NCBI RefSeq assembly: GCF_003010955.1
Contig: NZ_PGGO01000001.1
Location: forward strand, 186,001 to 250,000
Length of the DNA stretch: 64,000 nucleotides
Direction: 5' to 3'
DNA from: Phyllobacterium brassicacearum
GTDB taxonomy: Bacteria > Pseudomonadota > Alphaproteobacteria > Rhizobiales > Rhizobiaceae
Shown here: one piece after another, positions 1-10,037 of the stretch
Numbering within the stretch: position 1 is the first letter of the stretch
How the letters are laid out: the number at the start of each line of letters is the position of its first letter
Notes under the pieces: model-generated
Database searches by the model: none
What the model saw: only the letters and a program-made list of their open reading frames with translations
What the model was told of the DNA's origin: nothing
Made by a program: the position numbers and the translations under genes

Positions 1-870
1 CGTGCGAATACCAGCAACAACATCCTCGCCTTGCGCGTTGACCAGAAATTCGCCGTAGAGCTTCTTCTCGCCGGTCGAGGGATTACGCGTAAAAGCGACT
101 CCCGTGGCAGACCGGTCGCCCATGTTGCCGAAGACCATGGCCTGAACACTGACGGCTGTTCCCCAATTCTCCGGGATATTGTGAAGGCGGCGATAGGTGA
201 TGGCGCGGGTATTCATCCAGCTTGAGAAAACCGCTCCGATCGCTCCCCACAGCTGTCGTTCAGGCTCCTGCGGGAAAGGCTGTTCCAGCTCCTCTTCGAC
301 CTTAGCCTTATAGAGGGCAATGATCCCTTTCCAATCGGCAGCCGATAGCGACGTGTCAACCTCGTAGCCAAGGTTGGCTTTTGTATCCTCGAGGATTTCC
401 TCAAAGACCGAATGATCCAGCCCCATTACAACGTCGGAATACATCTGGATGAAGCGCCGATAGCTGTCATAGGCGAACCGTTCGTCGCCAGTTTCTCGGG
501 CGATCGCCTCGACTGTTTCATCATTGAGGCCGAGATTGAGGACGGTATCCATCATGCCGGGCATCGAAGCGCGCGAGCCTGAGCGCACGGAAACAAGGAG
601 CGGTTTACTCTTGTCGCCAAACGTGCGGCCGGTGAGGCTCGCGATATGGGTCAGCGCGGTCTTGACGTCAGCTTCAAGGGAATCGGGATATTGGCGGCTA
701 TTTTCATAGAACCAGCTGCAGACCTCGGTGGTTATCGTGAAACCTGGTGGAACCGGCAGCCCCAGCGAGCACATTTCCGCAAGATTCGCGCCTTTCCCGC
801 CGAGAAGATTGCGGTCGCCCGCGGAACCTTCCGCCTTTCCATCACCGAATGTATAGACCCATTTTACCAT
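1..870 (-). CDS. ppdK: pyruvate phosphate dikinase, N-terminal part (runs off the window)
   Basis: This is the first 290 codons of pyruvate phosphate dikinase, which interconverts pyruvate, ATP and phosphate with PEP, AMP and pyrophosphate. Reading leftward from the ATG at 870 gives [11 protein letters not shown], then the glycine-rich [10 protein letters not shown] stretch and [17 protein letters not shown], both typical of the PEP-synthase/PPDK nucleotide-binding domain. The phosphohistidine and PEP-binding domains lie beyond base 1. A GGGAGG ribosome-binding site sits just upstream of the ATG. It lies 156 bp downstream of smc on the same strand. Confident family call; only completeness is limited by the window edge. 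Confidence 0.95.
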   Translation of the reverse strand, partial: MVKWVYTFGDGKAEGSAGDRNLLGGKGANLAEMCSLGLPVPPGFTITTEVCSWFYENSRQYPDSLEADVKTALTHIASLTGRTFGDKSKPLLVSVRSGSRASMPGMMDTVLNLGLNDETVEAIARETGDERFAYDSYRRFIQMYSDVVMGLDHSVFEEILEDTKANLGYEVDTSLSAADWKGIIALYKAKVEEELEQPFPQEPERQLWGAIGAVFSSWMNTRAITYRRLHNIPENWGTAVSVQAMVFGNMGDRSATGVAFTRNPSTGEKKLYGEFLVNAQGEDVVAGIRT

Positions 871-1026
871 TGCAGCCTCCCATGCCGCCAGAGCATAACA
901 GAGGTCTACGCGATCAACAGGTCAAGCACCATCAAAAAATGCTGCATCGCAGCATTCAAATCGATTAGCAGAGTAAATCCGCATTAAGTTTTGAAATCCT
1001 TTGTCATTCGGCAGGCTTCGACCGTC

Positions 1027-4000
1027 CTAGCTCGCTTCGCGCAGCTGTTCAGCCATCTGCAGATCGACGGAAACCAACTGACTGACACCCTGCTCGGCCA
1101 TGGTCACGCCAAACAGCCGGTTCATACGAGCCATGGTAATCGGATTGTGTGTGATGACCACAAAGCGCGTGTCGGTGGACGAGGCCATTTCGTCCATCAG
1201 ATTGCAGAATCGCTCCACATTGTGATCGTCGAGCGGGGCATCCACTTCGTCCAGCACGCAGATTGGCGCAGGATTGGTCAGGAACACCGCGAATATCAAT
1301 GCCATCGCCGTCAGCGCCTGCTCGCCGCCAGACAGAAGGGTCATCGTCTGCGGCTTCTTGCCCGGTGGCCGGGCGAGGATTTCAAGTCCTGCTTCCAAGG
1401 GATCATCCGATTCAATCAGCTGCAGCTCGGCCGTTCCTCCACCGAACAGGTGGGTGAACAGGCGCTGAAACTGGACATTGACCACTTCGAACGCTGCCAG
1501 CAGACGCTCACGCCCTTCGCGATTCAGGCTCTGAATTGCCTGACGCAGTTTCTTGACCGCCTCGATGATGTCCTCGCGCTCGCTGACAATCGCCTCAAGC
1601 CGCCTGGAAAGCTCTTCCTGTTCTTCTTCGGCACGCAGGTTTACGGCGCCAAGGCGCTCACGCTCAATCTTGAGGCGCTCAAGATTGCGTTCTGTGGCGT
1701 CGACGTCCGGCAGCGGGTCATTCGGGCCAAGCCCGGTCAGTTTCATTGCTTCGTGCGGTGCGCAGTTCAGCGCTTCGGCAATACGTACTTCCGCATCCTT
1801 CCGCCGTTCCTGCGCCGCAGCAAGGCGTTCCTCGGCACGGGCCCTGCCCTCGCGCGCCGTCGCAAGAGACTGGATCGCGTCTGTAGCTGCGCGGTCGAGC
1901 TCCTGCTGCCTGGCTTCAGCAACGGCAAGCTTGTCGGCCGCTTCTTTGCGCAGTGCCTCTGCCTCTGACAGTTGCGACAACAGCATCCTGTTGCGCTCGG
2001 CAATCTCTTCTGGCGCATCGGCGAGATTTTCCGCCTCACGCTCGGCTTCCAGCCGCCGTTCAGCAAGCGACTTGATCTGCCGGTCGGCATTGTCAGCGCG
2101 ATCGATCCAACTCTTGTGCTCATAGCCGATCGATTCCAGCCGGCGCATGCGATTTTCTGCTTCGCGGCGAAGGCCATCATGCACCGCACGCGCCTCGGCC
2201 AGCGTAGCGCGGTCCTGCGCAACCTCACTCGTCAGGTTGGTGAGCCGGATGTTGAGTTCCTGCAGATCGACGGCACTCGATAGCCGGGTCTCTGCTTCAA
2301 TGAATTGTTCCTGCGTTTCCTCAAGGGTTTCGGCCAGCCTGGTCTTGCCCTCATCAAGAGCGGCGCTCCGGCTGGACAGCTGACCGGCTGCACGCTCCGC
2401 TGCCGCCAGTGCCTCGCGGGCATCACTGATCGCTCGCTGCATGCCGCGCCAATGATCGCGGGCGGTGCGCTCCGTCTCCACGCATTGACGAACTGCCATT
2501 TCGGCCGCAGCAATGCCACCTTCCGCGTCGCGCAGCCTTTTCGTAGCCTCGACCACTTCAAGATCAAGCTCCGCCAATCGGTTCTTCTGAGCAAGACGCT
2601 GGGCAGCCGGCGTCGGGGCGTCAGCACTGGCGGTATACCCATCCCAACGCCATAGCGCGCCGGTGCGGCTGACAAGGCGCTGACCCGGCTTCAATGACGA
2701 CTGCAAGCGTGTACCCTCCGCTTCATCGACCAGACCTATTTGAGCGAGCCGGCGCGCCAGCTGTCGCGGTGCCCGTACCACCTCTGCCAGAGATATGATA
2801 TTTCCAGGCAATGCCGGATCGTCGCCAGCACCGTCTACGTCGCCCCAGAAAACCGGCGCGCTCCTGTCGGTTGGCGCGTCGAGATCTTCACCTAGAGCCG
2901 CGCCAAGGGCCACTTCAAAGCCTTTGTCGACCTTGACTGCTTCCACAACCGCTGGAAACAGATCCGAACCGCCGACATTGATCATCTTGGCGAGCGTACG
3001 CGCTTCAGTCTCGATCCGGCCCAGATTGCTGCGCGCATCTTGCACAGGTTGTCGAAGTTCCGCCTCCCGTTGGCGGGCCGCCTCCACAGCTGCCTCAGCC
3101 GCAAGGGCAGACTCTTCTGCTTCATCAAGTGCAGCTTCGGCGGCTTCGACAAGGCTCTGCTTTTCCAGAGGGTCTGCCAAAGCACCGATTTGGGCCGATA
3201 CGGCGGAAAGATCGCGCTCAATGTCGCCGATCTGCCGGGCAAGCCGATCCCGCCTTTCAGCACTTTCGCGCAAATTCCGTTCAATTTGCGCACGCTCGGC
3301 CGATGCCTCTGCGCGCTCGGCTGTTACCTTGCTCAGCGCAGCTTCGCTTTCCTTCAGCTTCGCGTCCGCGCGTTCAAATTCGGCCCGGGTTTCGATCTCA
3401 CATTCGCCGGCGTTGGCGGTCTCCTCGTTGAGAGACCGCTCCTCGGCATCGAGACGCGCCAGAACATCGGCGTTGTCACGTACCATCTGTTCTTCGCGCG
3501 CAATGTCGGAGGTGAACTGCACAAGGCGCTTTTCCAGCTCGGATTGGCGGGCTCGAATGCGCTCTGCTTCCTCATTCAGCTGCGAGCGGGCGATCGTCAG
3601 GCGTTGCAAAACGGCAGCAGCCTTGGCCTCAGCATCACGCAAATCAGGGAGTTTGTGCGCGCCGATGGCCTGCTCCTTGGCGGCATTCATTTGCCGCTGA
3701 GCTTGATCGCCCACGCCTGAGGTAGCAACCGACAGCGCCGACTCCGCTTCACCCTCCTGCGCCTTGGCAACCGACCACTTCAAGTGCAGCAATATTGCTT
3801 CTGATCGCCGGATATCGGCGGAAAGGCTCTTGAAGCGATTTGCCTGGCGGGATTGGCGCTTCAGGCTCTCAATTTGCGTTTCAAGCTCGCCGACGACATC
3901 CTCGAGCCGTTCAAGATTTTGTTCGGCAGCGCGTAACCGCAGTTCGGCCTCGTGGCGGCGCGTATGCAGCCCGGAGATGCCAGCGGCTTCCTCCAGCAGC

Positions 4001-4485
4001 GCCCGGCGGGCCTGAGGCTTTGCTTGAATCAGCTCGCCAATGCGCCCCTGGCCAACCATCGAAGGAGAGCGGGCTCCCGTGGACTGGTCGGCAAACAACA
4101 ATTGCACATCCTTGGCACGGGCATCCTTGCCATTGATGCGATAGACCGATCCGGCCTCGCGTTCGATCCGGCGGGAGACTTGAAGTTCGTCCGCATTGTT
4201 GAAGGCCGAAGGAGCACTCCGGTCCTGATTATCGAGAAACAGCGTTACTTCCGCCGTATTTCTCGATGGGCGTGTTCCAGAGCCGGAAAAGATGACGTCA
4301 TCCATCCCCGAGGCGCGCATATTCTTGTAGGAGTTTTCACCCATGACCCAGCGCAGGGCCTCGACAAGATTGGACTTGCCGCAACCGTTAGGGCCGACGA
4401 CGCCAGTCAATCCGCTCTCGATGACGAATTCGGCGGGTTCTACGAAGGATTTGAAGCCGAGAAGGCGGAGTTTGGTAAAGCGCAT
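1027..4485 (-). CDS. smc: chromosome segregation protein SMC
   Basis: 1152-residue SMC ATPase, the usual length for the family, which acts with ScpA and ScpB (not in this window) in chromosome organisation and segregation. Visible parts, in order: N-terminal ATPase half with Walker A GPNGCGKSN at residues 31-39; a long charged coiled coil to about residue 480; a hinge around 500-650; the returning coiled coil; and the C-terminal half with signature LSGGEQALTA and Walker B PICVLDEVDAPLDD. It lies downstream of the DsbA-like and DciA-like genes on the same strand, an arrangement common in rhizobia as I recall it. Confidence 0.97.
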   Translation of the reverse strand: MRFTKLRLLGFKSFVEPAEFVIESGLTGVVGPNGCGKSNLVEALRWVMGENSYKNMRASGMDDVIFSGSGTRPSRNTAEVTLFLDNQDRSAPSAFNNADELQVSRRIEREAGSVYRINGKDARAKDVQLLFADQSTGARSPSMVGQGRIGELIQAKPQARRALLEEAAGISGLHTRRHEAELRLRAAEQNLERLEDVVGELETQIESLKRQSRQANRFKSLSADIRRSEAILLHLKWSVAKAQEGEAESALSVATSGVGDQAQRQMNAAKEQAIGAHKLPDLRDAEAKAAAVLQRLTIARSQLNEEAERIRARQSELEKRLVQFTSDIAREEQMVRDNADVLARLDAEERSLNEETANAGECEIETRAEFERADAKLKESEAALSKVTAERAEASAERAQIERNLRESAERRDRLARQIGDIERDLSAVSAQIGALADPLEKQSLVEAAEAALDEAEESALAAEAAVEAARQREAELRQPVQDARSNLGRIETEARTLAKMINVGGSDLFPAVVEAVKVDKGFEVALGAALGEDLDAPTDRSAPVFWGDVDGAGDDPALPGNIISLAEVVRAPRQLARRLAQIGLVDEAEGTRLQSSLKPGQRLVSRTGALWRWDGYTASADAPTPAAQRLAQKNRLAELDLEVVEATKRLRDAEGGIAAAEMAVRQCVETERTARDHWRGMQRAISDAREALAAAERAAGQLSSRSAALDEGKTRLAETLEETQEQFIEAETRLSSAVDLQELNIRLTNLTSEVAQDRATLAEARAVHDGLRREAENRMRRLESIGYEHKSWIDRADNADRQIKSLAERRLEAEREAENLADAPEEIAERNRMLLSQLSEAEALRKEAADKLAVAEARQQELDRAATDAIQSLATAREGRARAEERLAAAQERRKDAEVRIAEALNCAPHEAMKLTGLGPNDPLPDVDATERNLERLKIERERLGAVNLRAEEEQEELSRRLEAIVSEREDIIEAVKKLRQAIQSLNREGRERLLAAFEVVNVQFQRLFTHLFGGGTAELQLIESDDPLEAGLEILARPPGKKPQTMTLLSGGEQALTAMALIFAVFLTNPAPICVLDEVDAPLDDHNVERFCNLMDEMASSTDTRFVVITHNPITMARMNRLFGVTMAEQGVSQLVSVDLQMAEQLREAS

Positions 4486-4572
4486 CAGATGCCCTTCTCG
4501 CCAAACACCGCATTAGTGAAAGACCGGGAAGCGGACGCGGCTAAGCGCCCGCCGAAATTTGAGCGGCAGGTA

Positions 4573-5247
4573 CTAGAGCAAACCGTCGATAACTGCTGAC
4601 ATTTCGTCAACCGATAAGGCTCCCGAGTATTTGGTGCCGTTGATGAAGAATGTCGGAGTTGCGTTTACTCCAAATTCGCTGGCACCGCGCTCACGCACTG
4701 CATTCACATCATCCAGAAGTTTTTGGTTCGTCAAGCAAGCCTTGAAGGACTCCTGTGTAAAACCTGCCAATTTGGAGATTTGTAGCAAAGGTTCCTCGGC
4801 ATTTGCTGCACCAGCCCACTGTTCCTGCTGTTTGAACAGAACTTCGACCATCGGATAATAGCGTTCCTCGGGTGCGCAACGCGCCAGCATGAAGGCTGCA
4901 GCAGCGCGCGGGTCGAACGGGAATTCACGCAGGATCAATTTTGCCTTGCCCGTATCGATGTACTTTTCCTTGATCGTTGGTAGCGTCGTTGAGGAAAAAT
5001 GCGCGCAATGCGGACAGGTCATCGATGCATATTCGACGATCGTCACGGGAGCTTCGGGCTTGCCCATGACCATGTCTTTCAGAGAGCCAGCAGCCATAAG
5101 CTTTGCTTCATCGACTTTGCCCGCCGGTTGGGGTGCTGCCGGCTTTGCAGCATCCTGCGACCAAGCCTGACTGCCGGCCGTGGCAATGGCGACCGTTGAA
5201 ACGGCGGCAAGTGTCAGAATTTTCCTGCGGGTCAGCAATTCAGTCAT
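4573..5247 (-). CDS. DsbA-family thiol:disulfide oxidoreductase (secreted thioredoxin fold)
   Basis: About 224-residue exported protein. An N-terminal signal with a twin arginine (LLTRRKILTLAAVS) precedes a thioredoxin-fold domain carrying CPHC at about residues 78-81 and the cis-proline loop NATPTFF, the marks of DsbA-type disulfide oxidoreductases acting in the periplasm. I chose the ATG at 5247. A GTG at 5256, three codons upstream, is also possible because GGAG stands before it. The twin arginine hints at Tat export but could be ordinary Sec. It lies between the DciA-like gene and smc on one strand. The substrate is unknown. Confidence 0.9.
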   Translation of the reverse strand: MTELLTRRKILTLAAVSTVAIATAGSQAWSQDAAKPAAPQPAGKVDEAKLMAAGSLKDMVMGKPEAPVTIVEYASMTCPHCAHFSSTTLPTIKEKYIDTGKAKLILREFPFDPRAAAAFMLARCAPEERYYPMVEVLFKQQEQWAGAANAEEPLLQISKLAGFTQESFKACLTNQKLLDDVNAVRERGASEFGVNATPTFFINGTKYSGALSVDEMSAVIDGLL

Positions 5248-5383
5248 AAGGATCACCTGTCTCCGGTGTTGATTATAGTTCGAGTGACTCGTTAAAGCCT
5301 CATGGCAGTCTCTTTAAGGCAGAGCATTCATTCTGTCTTTGAATTTTTCGTGATCCAAACACTATCAATCTACGGGATACAAA

Positions 5384-5884
5384 TCAGCGTTTGATCTTTT
5401 CGGCATGGATGCTCTGGCCGAGCCGTTGAAGCGCTTCGCGCAGGCTTTCATCTTCGATTAGTCCGACAGAGCGGCTGATCTTATCCGCCGTAGCCGCATC
5501 TACCGGGGGCAGCGAACGGCGCTTTACAACCGGATGCGACACGGGCTTCTGTTCGATCTTGACACGCCCAACCGCTGCGAACCCAAGGAACGCGTTGACC
5601 CGACTGATGATTTCGCCAGTTTCGTGTTGCACTCGCATGGCAGTGAAACCCTGGCAGGCAATCACCAGCGTCGCTGGCTGAAACGGATCGTCTTCATGCG
5701 CCCGTCGCGGCCAAAGGAGCTTGAGCGGGCGTGACTGCTCGCCCAGCGCCGGTCCAACCACCTCTTCCCAGGCCTGAACAAGTTCAATGGTGATCCCTGC
5801 CCGTTTGCGCAGCACAGGATCAAGAATGCCTGCTACCGGGTCCGCAAGCGGCCGGAAACCCTTCTTGCTGCGGTCATCCTTCAT
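5384..5884 (-). CDS. DUF721 / DciA-like protein
   Basis: 166-residue protein of the DUF721 family. The conserved core is the segment around LVQAWEEVVGPALGEQSRPLKL followed by a beta-rich stretch and MRVQHETGEIISRVNAFLG. Members of the family called DciA help load the replicative helicase DnaB in bacteria without DnaC; whether this copy does so is inference from the family. The C-terminal third is basic and divergent. It lies 127 bp upstream of the DsbA-like gene. Rhizobial genomes usually place it beside mutY, but here two polysaccharide-type genes stand between. Confidence 0.85.
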   Translation of the reverse strand: MKDDRSKKGFRPLADPVAGILDPVLRKRAGITIELVQAWEEVVGPALGEQSRPLKLLWPRRAHEDDPFQPATLVIACQGFTAMRVQHETGEIISRVNAFLGFAAVGRVKIEQKPVSHPVVKRRSLPPVDAATADKISRSVGLIEDESLREALQRLGQSIHAEKIKR

Positions 5885-5911
5885 CGCGCTAAGCCTGTTC
5901 CAAAAAGAATG

Positions 5912-6886
5912 TCAGCGGCCATTATAACCGCGAAACCATTCAACGAACAAAGGTATGCCATTCTCGAGCGAGGTGGCCGGCGAGAATCCAAGATCTCGAG
6001 ACGCCAGATCAATGTCTGCATAGGTACGCTCGACATCGGCAGGCGGCATGGGTGCCAGTTGTTTGATTGCTTCGCGGCCGCAGGCCTTTTCGATGATCTC
6101 GATGAAACGCATCAGGGCAACGGGCTTATTGTTTCCAAGGTTATAGACCGGCGCCGTTTCTTGTGGATGTGCCAGAATCCGGCTTACCGCGCCAAACACA
6201 CCGTTGACGATATCGTCAATGAATGTGAAGTCTCGCTCCATCCGGCCGTGATTGTAGACCTTGATCGGCTCCCCCTTCAGGATGGCATCGGTAAAAAGCC
6301 AAGGCGCCATATCCGGACGCCCATAGGGGCCGTAAACCGTGAAGAAGCGCAGGCCGGTCGAAGCAAGATTGTGAACATGCCGGTAGGAATGAGCGAGAAG
6401 CTCAGCCGAACGCTTTGTTGCAGCGTAAACCGATACGGGATGGTCGACCGGATCGCTTTCCGAGAACGGCACCTTCGTATTCGCCCCATAGACCGAAGAT
6501 GAACTGGCGTAGACGACAGGTGGACGTTTCGGCATTTTGCGCGCCTGCTCGAAGACCGTCACCTGGCCATGGACATTGGCATCTACGTAAGCGGCAGGGT
6601 TCTCGACCGAATAACGCACCCCGGCCTGAGCGGCTAGATGGACGATGATGTCGGCATCAGAATCCCCTGCAATTGCGGCAGCGAGTGCCCTCGGATCAAT
6701 AATATCGGTGCGGACAAAGCGGATATTGGAGTGGACGTCCAGGGCGGACAGACGGGTTTCCTTGAGTGCTACGGGATAGTAATCGTTGAGATTATCGATC
6801 GCGATAACGTCAAAGCCTTCGTCAGCAAGCCTCCTGGCGACGTGAAAACCGATGAAGCCTGCTGCTCCTGTGACGATGGCCTTCAT
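5912..6886 (-). CDS. NAD-dependent epimerase, probably UDP-glucuronate 4-epimerase
   Basis: 324-residue short-chain dehydrogenase/reductase of the extended type. The Rossmann motif GAAGFIG lies at residues 7-13, and the catalytic YxxxK is in VYAATKRSAE. The segment DNLNDYYPVALKETR resembles enzymes that convert UDP-glucuronate to UDP-galacturonate for capsule, exopolysaccharide or lipopolysaccharide. This substrate call rests on similarity to that subfamily and could be another UDP-sugar 4-epimerase. It lies 51 bp downstream of the O-antigen ligase-like gene on the same strand, so the two probably form a polysaccharide operon. Confidence 0.88.
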   Translation of the reverse strand: MKAIVTGAAGFIGFHVARRLADEGFDVIAIDNLNDYYPVALKETRLSALDVHSNIRFVRTDIIDPRALAAAIAGDSDADIIVHLAAQAGVRYSVENPAAYVDANVHGQVTVFEQARKMPKRPPVVYASSSSVYGANTKVPFSESDPVDHPVSVYAATKRSAELLAHSYRHVHNLASTGLRFFTVYGPYGRPDMAPWLFTDAILKGEPIKVYNHGRMERDFTFIDDIVNGVFGAVSRILAHPQETAPVYNLGNNKPVALMRFIEIIEKACGREAIKQLAPMPPADVERTYADIDLASRDLGFSPATSLENGIPLFVEWFRGYNGR

Positions 6887-6937
6887 AGAATACCTGATCT
6901 CATTTGATTGTGGTTTCCGGCCCGCAGTGTTCTATTT

Positions 6938-8242
6938 TTAAGCTTTCAAAGCAATCGCATCGGTCTGAGCGTGCTGGGCCACTTGCGGCACCGACAGATA
7001 CGCTGAACTTCCGTCGATCCAGCAGATTATGATCGTCAGATAAACGAAAACAGCGTCGGTCGCATCATGACCGAACATGATCCCAAACATCCCTGTTATG
7101 ACATAGCTGGTGACGAGCAAAAGTGAAATGGCCGTTGCCAGGTCGCGTCCAGGACCTGGTTTCTTGCTGCGAGCCGCAACGACGGGCGCCGCCAAAAGGG
7201 CGAGCACGCCAAGAATGCCGAGAATTCCGCCGTCAACGGCGGCGTTCAAGAATCCATTGTGGACATGCGTGAACGTCATTTTCTTTTCAACCGGCAAGTT
7301 CAATGTTTCATAGACGATGGCCATGCGGTTTTGCGCACCATGTCCGATCAATGGAGATTCCAAAAAAGCTTGTTTAGCTGCAGACCAGAGCAGGAGCCGC
7401 GCCTTTAACGAGCTTATGTTGTCGGGCTGTTTGTCCAGCTGGACAAAGTCGCTTTCGAGAGCATGATAGCGTTCGGTTACCTTCATCGCACCTAATGCAA
7501 CGACCCCAACGATCAGGACAGTGCCAATCACTTTCATTGCATTGGTAATTGTCGGCAGCGATTGGCCACGCAAATACCAGTACAGGATGATGAAGTGGAA
7601 GGGCATGACCAGCCAGGCTGACCGCGTACCGGACAGGAGTGCGCATACCATCCCGCAAGCAAAACCAACGATGGCGAGTGCGCGTTCGGTCCTGCTTTGC
7701 GAATGTGCATTCAGCAACGAGATGCTCCCGAACAACACCGTGAACAGGCCGAAAACAGCGGCGTTGCCAGCTCCCCCTTCCGCACGGGACGACAGGAATG
7801 CGATCTGAATGATGCTGAATACAAGGGAGCCGACCATGCCTATCCCGGCACCCGTGATCAGGAATGGTATTAACCGGCCGGGAAGACCCGCGCGAAGGCG
7901 CGGCAAGACCGCCCAAATTGCCAGGAACGGAATCATTTTGAAGATGAATTGGCTGCCTGCATTGGGATGAACAAGGACAGAGAAAATCGTTACAAAAACA
8001 TAGAAAGTAATGCACCAAGCAGCGATCTTGTCCGACCTCGTCATTTTGAACGCAAAGCGTTTTGTCGCGAGTGAAATCAACGCCCAGAGGAACGCAAGTA
8101 CAAGTGTCACTGAAGTTCCGCTTGCCAATAATCCCGGAAAAAGCGCAAACAGAAATGTGAAGAGGCGATTGTTGCGATCGATTCCAACAAAATGCCCCCG
8201 GGTCGGGAGCATCAGCGCCTTGGTCAACTGGTCTGGAAACAT
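6938..8242 (-). CDS. O-antigen ligase / polymerase family membrane protein
   Basis: 434-residue integral membrane protein with about ten to twelve hydrophobic segments. It has the large external loop typical of the Wzy/WaaL superfamily, including FTHVHNGFLNAAVDGG, which matches the H-N-x-L motif region of O-antigen ligases and exopolysaccharide polymerases. It could ligate O-antigen to lipid A-core or polymerise a repeat unit; sequence alone does not decide. Base composition looks less GC-rich than the flanking housekeeping genes. It is divergent from mutY across about 90 bp and is followed by the epimerase. Confidence 0.85.
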   Translation of the reverse strand: MFPDQLTKALMLPTRGHFVGIDRNNRLFTFLFALFPGLLASGTSVTLVLAFLWALISLATKRFAFKMTRSDKIAAWCITFYVFVTIFSVLVHPNAGSQFIFKMIPFLAIWAVLPRLRAGLPGRLIPFLITGAGIGMVGSLVFSIIQIAFLSSRAEGGAGNAAVFGLFTVLFGSISLLNAHSQSRTERALAIVGFACGMVCALLSGTRSAWLVMPFHFIILYWYLRGQSLPTITNAMKVIGTVLIVGVVALGAMKVTERYHALESDFVQLDKQPDNISSLKARLLLWSAAKQAFLESPLIGHGAQNRMAIVYETLNLPVEKKMTFTHVHNGFLNAAVDGGILGILGVLALLAAPVVAARSKKPGPGRDLATAISLLLVTSYVITGMFGIMFGHDATDAVFVYLTIIICWIDGSSAYLSVPQVAQHAQTDAIALKA

Positions 8243-8331
8243 CTAGGATTCCGAATATTACTGAATTTCACGTGGGCAGTCGTTATGGTCGAACAAGTCG
8301 CTTCACATCCCTGTAGCGCAGTTTGGAATTG

Positions 8332-9411
8332 ATGCAACCGATAACCGTCAAACTACTTCGTTGGTATGATTCTCATCATCGGATTCTACCATGGCGCATT
8401 TCGCCGCGCGACCGCCTTGCCGGCATAGTCCCCAATCCTTACCGGATATGGCTCTCCGAAATCATGCTTCAGCAAACGACCGTCGAGGCCGTGAAGCCTT
8501 ATTTCCGGACATTCGTCGAGAAATGGCCCACTGTAACTGCTCTTGCTGCCGCCAGTCAGGATGATGTCCTGCGAGCCTGGGCAGGTCTTGGCTATTACTC
8601 ACGCGCGCGAAACCTGAAAAAGTGCGCTGACATTGTTTGCGCCGATTTCGGCGGACATTTTCCAGCCGACACAGAACGCTTGAAGTCTTTGCCTGGTATC
8701 GGTGACTATACAGCCGCAGCAATCGCTTCGATTGCTTTTGACCTGCCGAGCGCTGTGGTCGACGGCAATGTAGAGCGAGTGATTACCCGGATTTACGCGC
8801 TGACGACACCCCTGCCCCTTGCCAAGCCGACAATTCGGACAAGAATGCAGGCACTCACGCCCAACGAGCGGCCCGGCGATTTTGCGCAAGCAATGATGGA
8901 TCTAGGGGCAACAATCTGCACGCCGAAACGTCCCGCCTGTGTGATTTGCCCGCTCAACGACAATTGCACCGCGCTCCAGACGGCCGACCCGGAACTATTT
9001 CCGGTAAAGGCCGCCAAAAAAGGAAAGCCTATACGTCTAGGTGCAGCCTATGTTGCTCTTTCGGATAACAATGAAGTCTATCTGCGCAGCCGATCAGAAA
9101 AAGGTCTGCTGGGCAGCATGACGGAGGTGCCCACAACGCAGTGGACGGCCCGTCTGGATGGAAGCACGGACGTGGATGACGCCCCATTCCCCGCGAACTG
9201 GACGCCGGCAGGCGGCATCACCCATGTTTTCACTCATTTTGAACTGCGTCTCAAAATCTACACAGCGAATGGTGTACACCAACAGACCAGTTCGGATGGT
9301 TGGTGGGTCAAGGTGGAAAAACTGGCGGGCGAGGCGTTGCCCACCGTCATGAAAAAAGCCATTGCTGCAGCCATTCCCGATGCATTCGCCAAGAGAAGGA
9401 AAGTGGAATGA
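8332..9411 (+). CDS. mutY: A/G-specific adenine DNA glycosylase
   Basis: About 359-residue MutY, which removes adenine mispaired with 8-oxoguanine. Visible marks: an N-terminal segment LPWRISPRDRLAG; the active-site region WLSEIMLQQTTVEAV; the helix-hairpin-helix LPGIGDYTAAAIASIAF followed by the catalytic aspartate in VVDGNVERV; and a [4Fe-4S] cluster pattern C-x6-C-x2-C-x5-C in CTPKRPACVICPLNDNC. A NUDIX-like C-terminal domain that recognises 8-oxoG follows. I used the ATG at 8332 with GGAA just upstream; a TTG at 8323 is in frame. Its stop overlaps the start of the next gene (ATGA), so the two are translationally coupled. Confidence 0.96.
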   Translation: MQPITVKLLRWYDSHHRILPWRISPRDRLAGIVPNPYRIWLSEIMLQQTTVEAVKPYFRTFVEKWPTVTALAAASQDDVLRAWAGLGYYSRARNLKKCADIVCADFGGHFPADTERLKSLPGIGDYTAAAIASIAFDLPSAVVDGNVERVITRIYALTTPLPLAKPTIRTRMQALTPNERPGDFAQAMMDLGATICTPKRPACVICPLNDNCTALQTADPELFPVKAAKKGKPIRLGAAYVALSDNNEVYLRSRSEKGLLGSMTEVPTTQWTARLDGSTDVDDAPFPANWTPAGGITHVFTHFELRLKIYTANGVHQQTSSDGWWVKVEKLAGEALPTVMKKAIAAAIPDAFAKRRKVE

Positions 9412-10019
9412 CATCCGTCAAGCATATCGTATTCGACATCGGTCAGGTTCTTATTCATTACGACCCGGATGCAGCATTTCGCAGCCTCATTCCCGATGCC
9501 GAGGAACGCAAATGGTTCCTCGACAACGTGTGCACCAGTGCTTGGAATATCGAGCAGGATCGCGGCCGCAAATGGTCTGATGCCGAAGCTCTTCTGATTG
9601 CGGACTTCCCTGACCGGGAACATCATATTCGGGCATTCAGGCAGAACTGGCACCAGATGATCACGCATTCGATCGACGGCAGCGTCGAGATCATGCGCAA
9701 GCTGATCGCCGATGGCCATGATGTGACAATGCTGACCAATTTCGCGTCGGACACATTGCGCGAAGCCCGGGAGCGTTTTCCGTTTCTGACGGAGAGTCGC
9801 GGTGTTACCGTGTCCGGCGATATCGGCCTAATCAAGCCGGACAAGGCAATCTATGATCACCATGTCGAAATTTTTGATCTTGAGCCCTCGGCTACGCTGT
9901 TCATCGACGACAGCGCCAAGAACGTCGCTGGCGCCAAGGCAGCGGGCTGGCGGTCAGTGCAATTCGTCGACTCGGCAACGCTTAAAGCGGATCTCAACAA
10001 TCTGGGCGTTCGGGTCTAA
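9408..10019 (+). CDS. HAD-superfamily hydrolase (class IA-like)
   Basis: 203-residue haloacid dehalogenase superfamily protein. Motif I is DIGQVLIHYDP, motif II is the threonine in TMLTNFAS, motif III is the lysine in GLIKPDKAIYDH, and motif IV is LFIDDSAKNV. The cap between motifs I and II is helical, as in class IA enzymes such as YihX-type sugar phosphatases. The start at 9408 overlaps the mutY stop by four bases, so I prefer it over longer in-frame starts inside mutY. The substrate is unknown. Confidence 0.9.
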   Translation: MTSVKHIVFDIGQVLIHYDPDAAFRSLIPDAEERKWFLDNVCTSAWNIEQDRGRKWSDAEALLIADFPDREHHIRAFRQNWHQMITHSIDGSVEIMRKLIADGHDVTMLTNFASDTLREARERFPFLTESRGVTVSGDIGLIKPDKAIYDHHVEIFDLEPSATLFIDDSAKNVAGAKAAGWRSVQFVDSATLKADLNNLGVRV

Positions 10020-10037
10020 TTCCAGCGCGCACAACGA

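Noticed and set aside
2795-3700. 301-codon plus-strand ORF opposite smc
   Set aside because: Antisense shadow of a clear, full-length smc; its composition (serine/arginine-rich) is a mirror of the coiled-coil codons.
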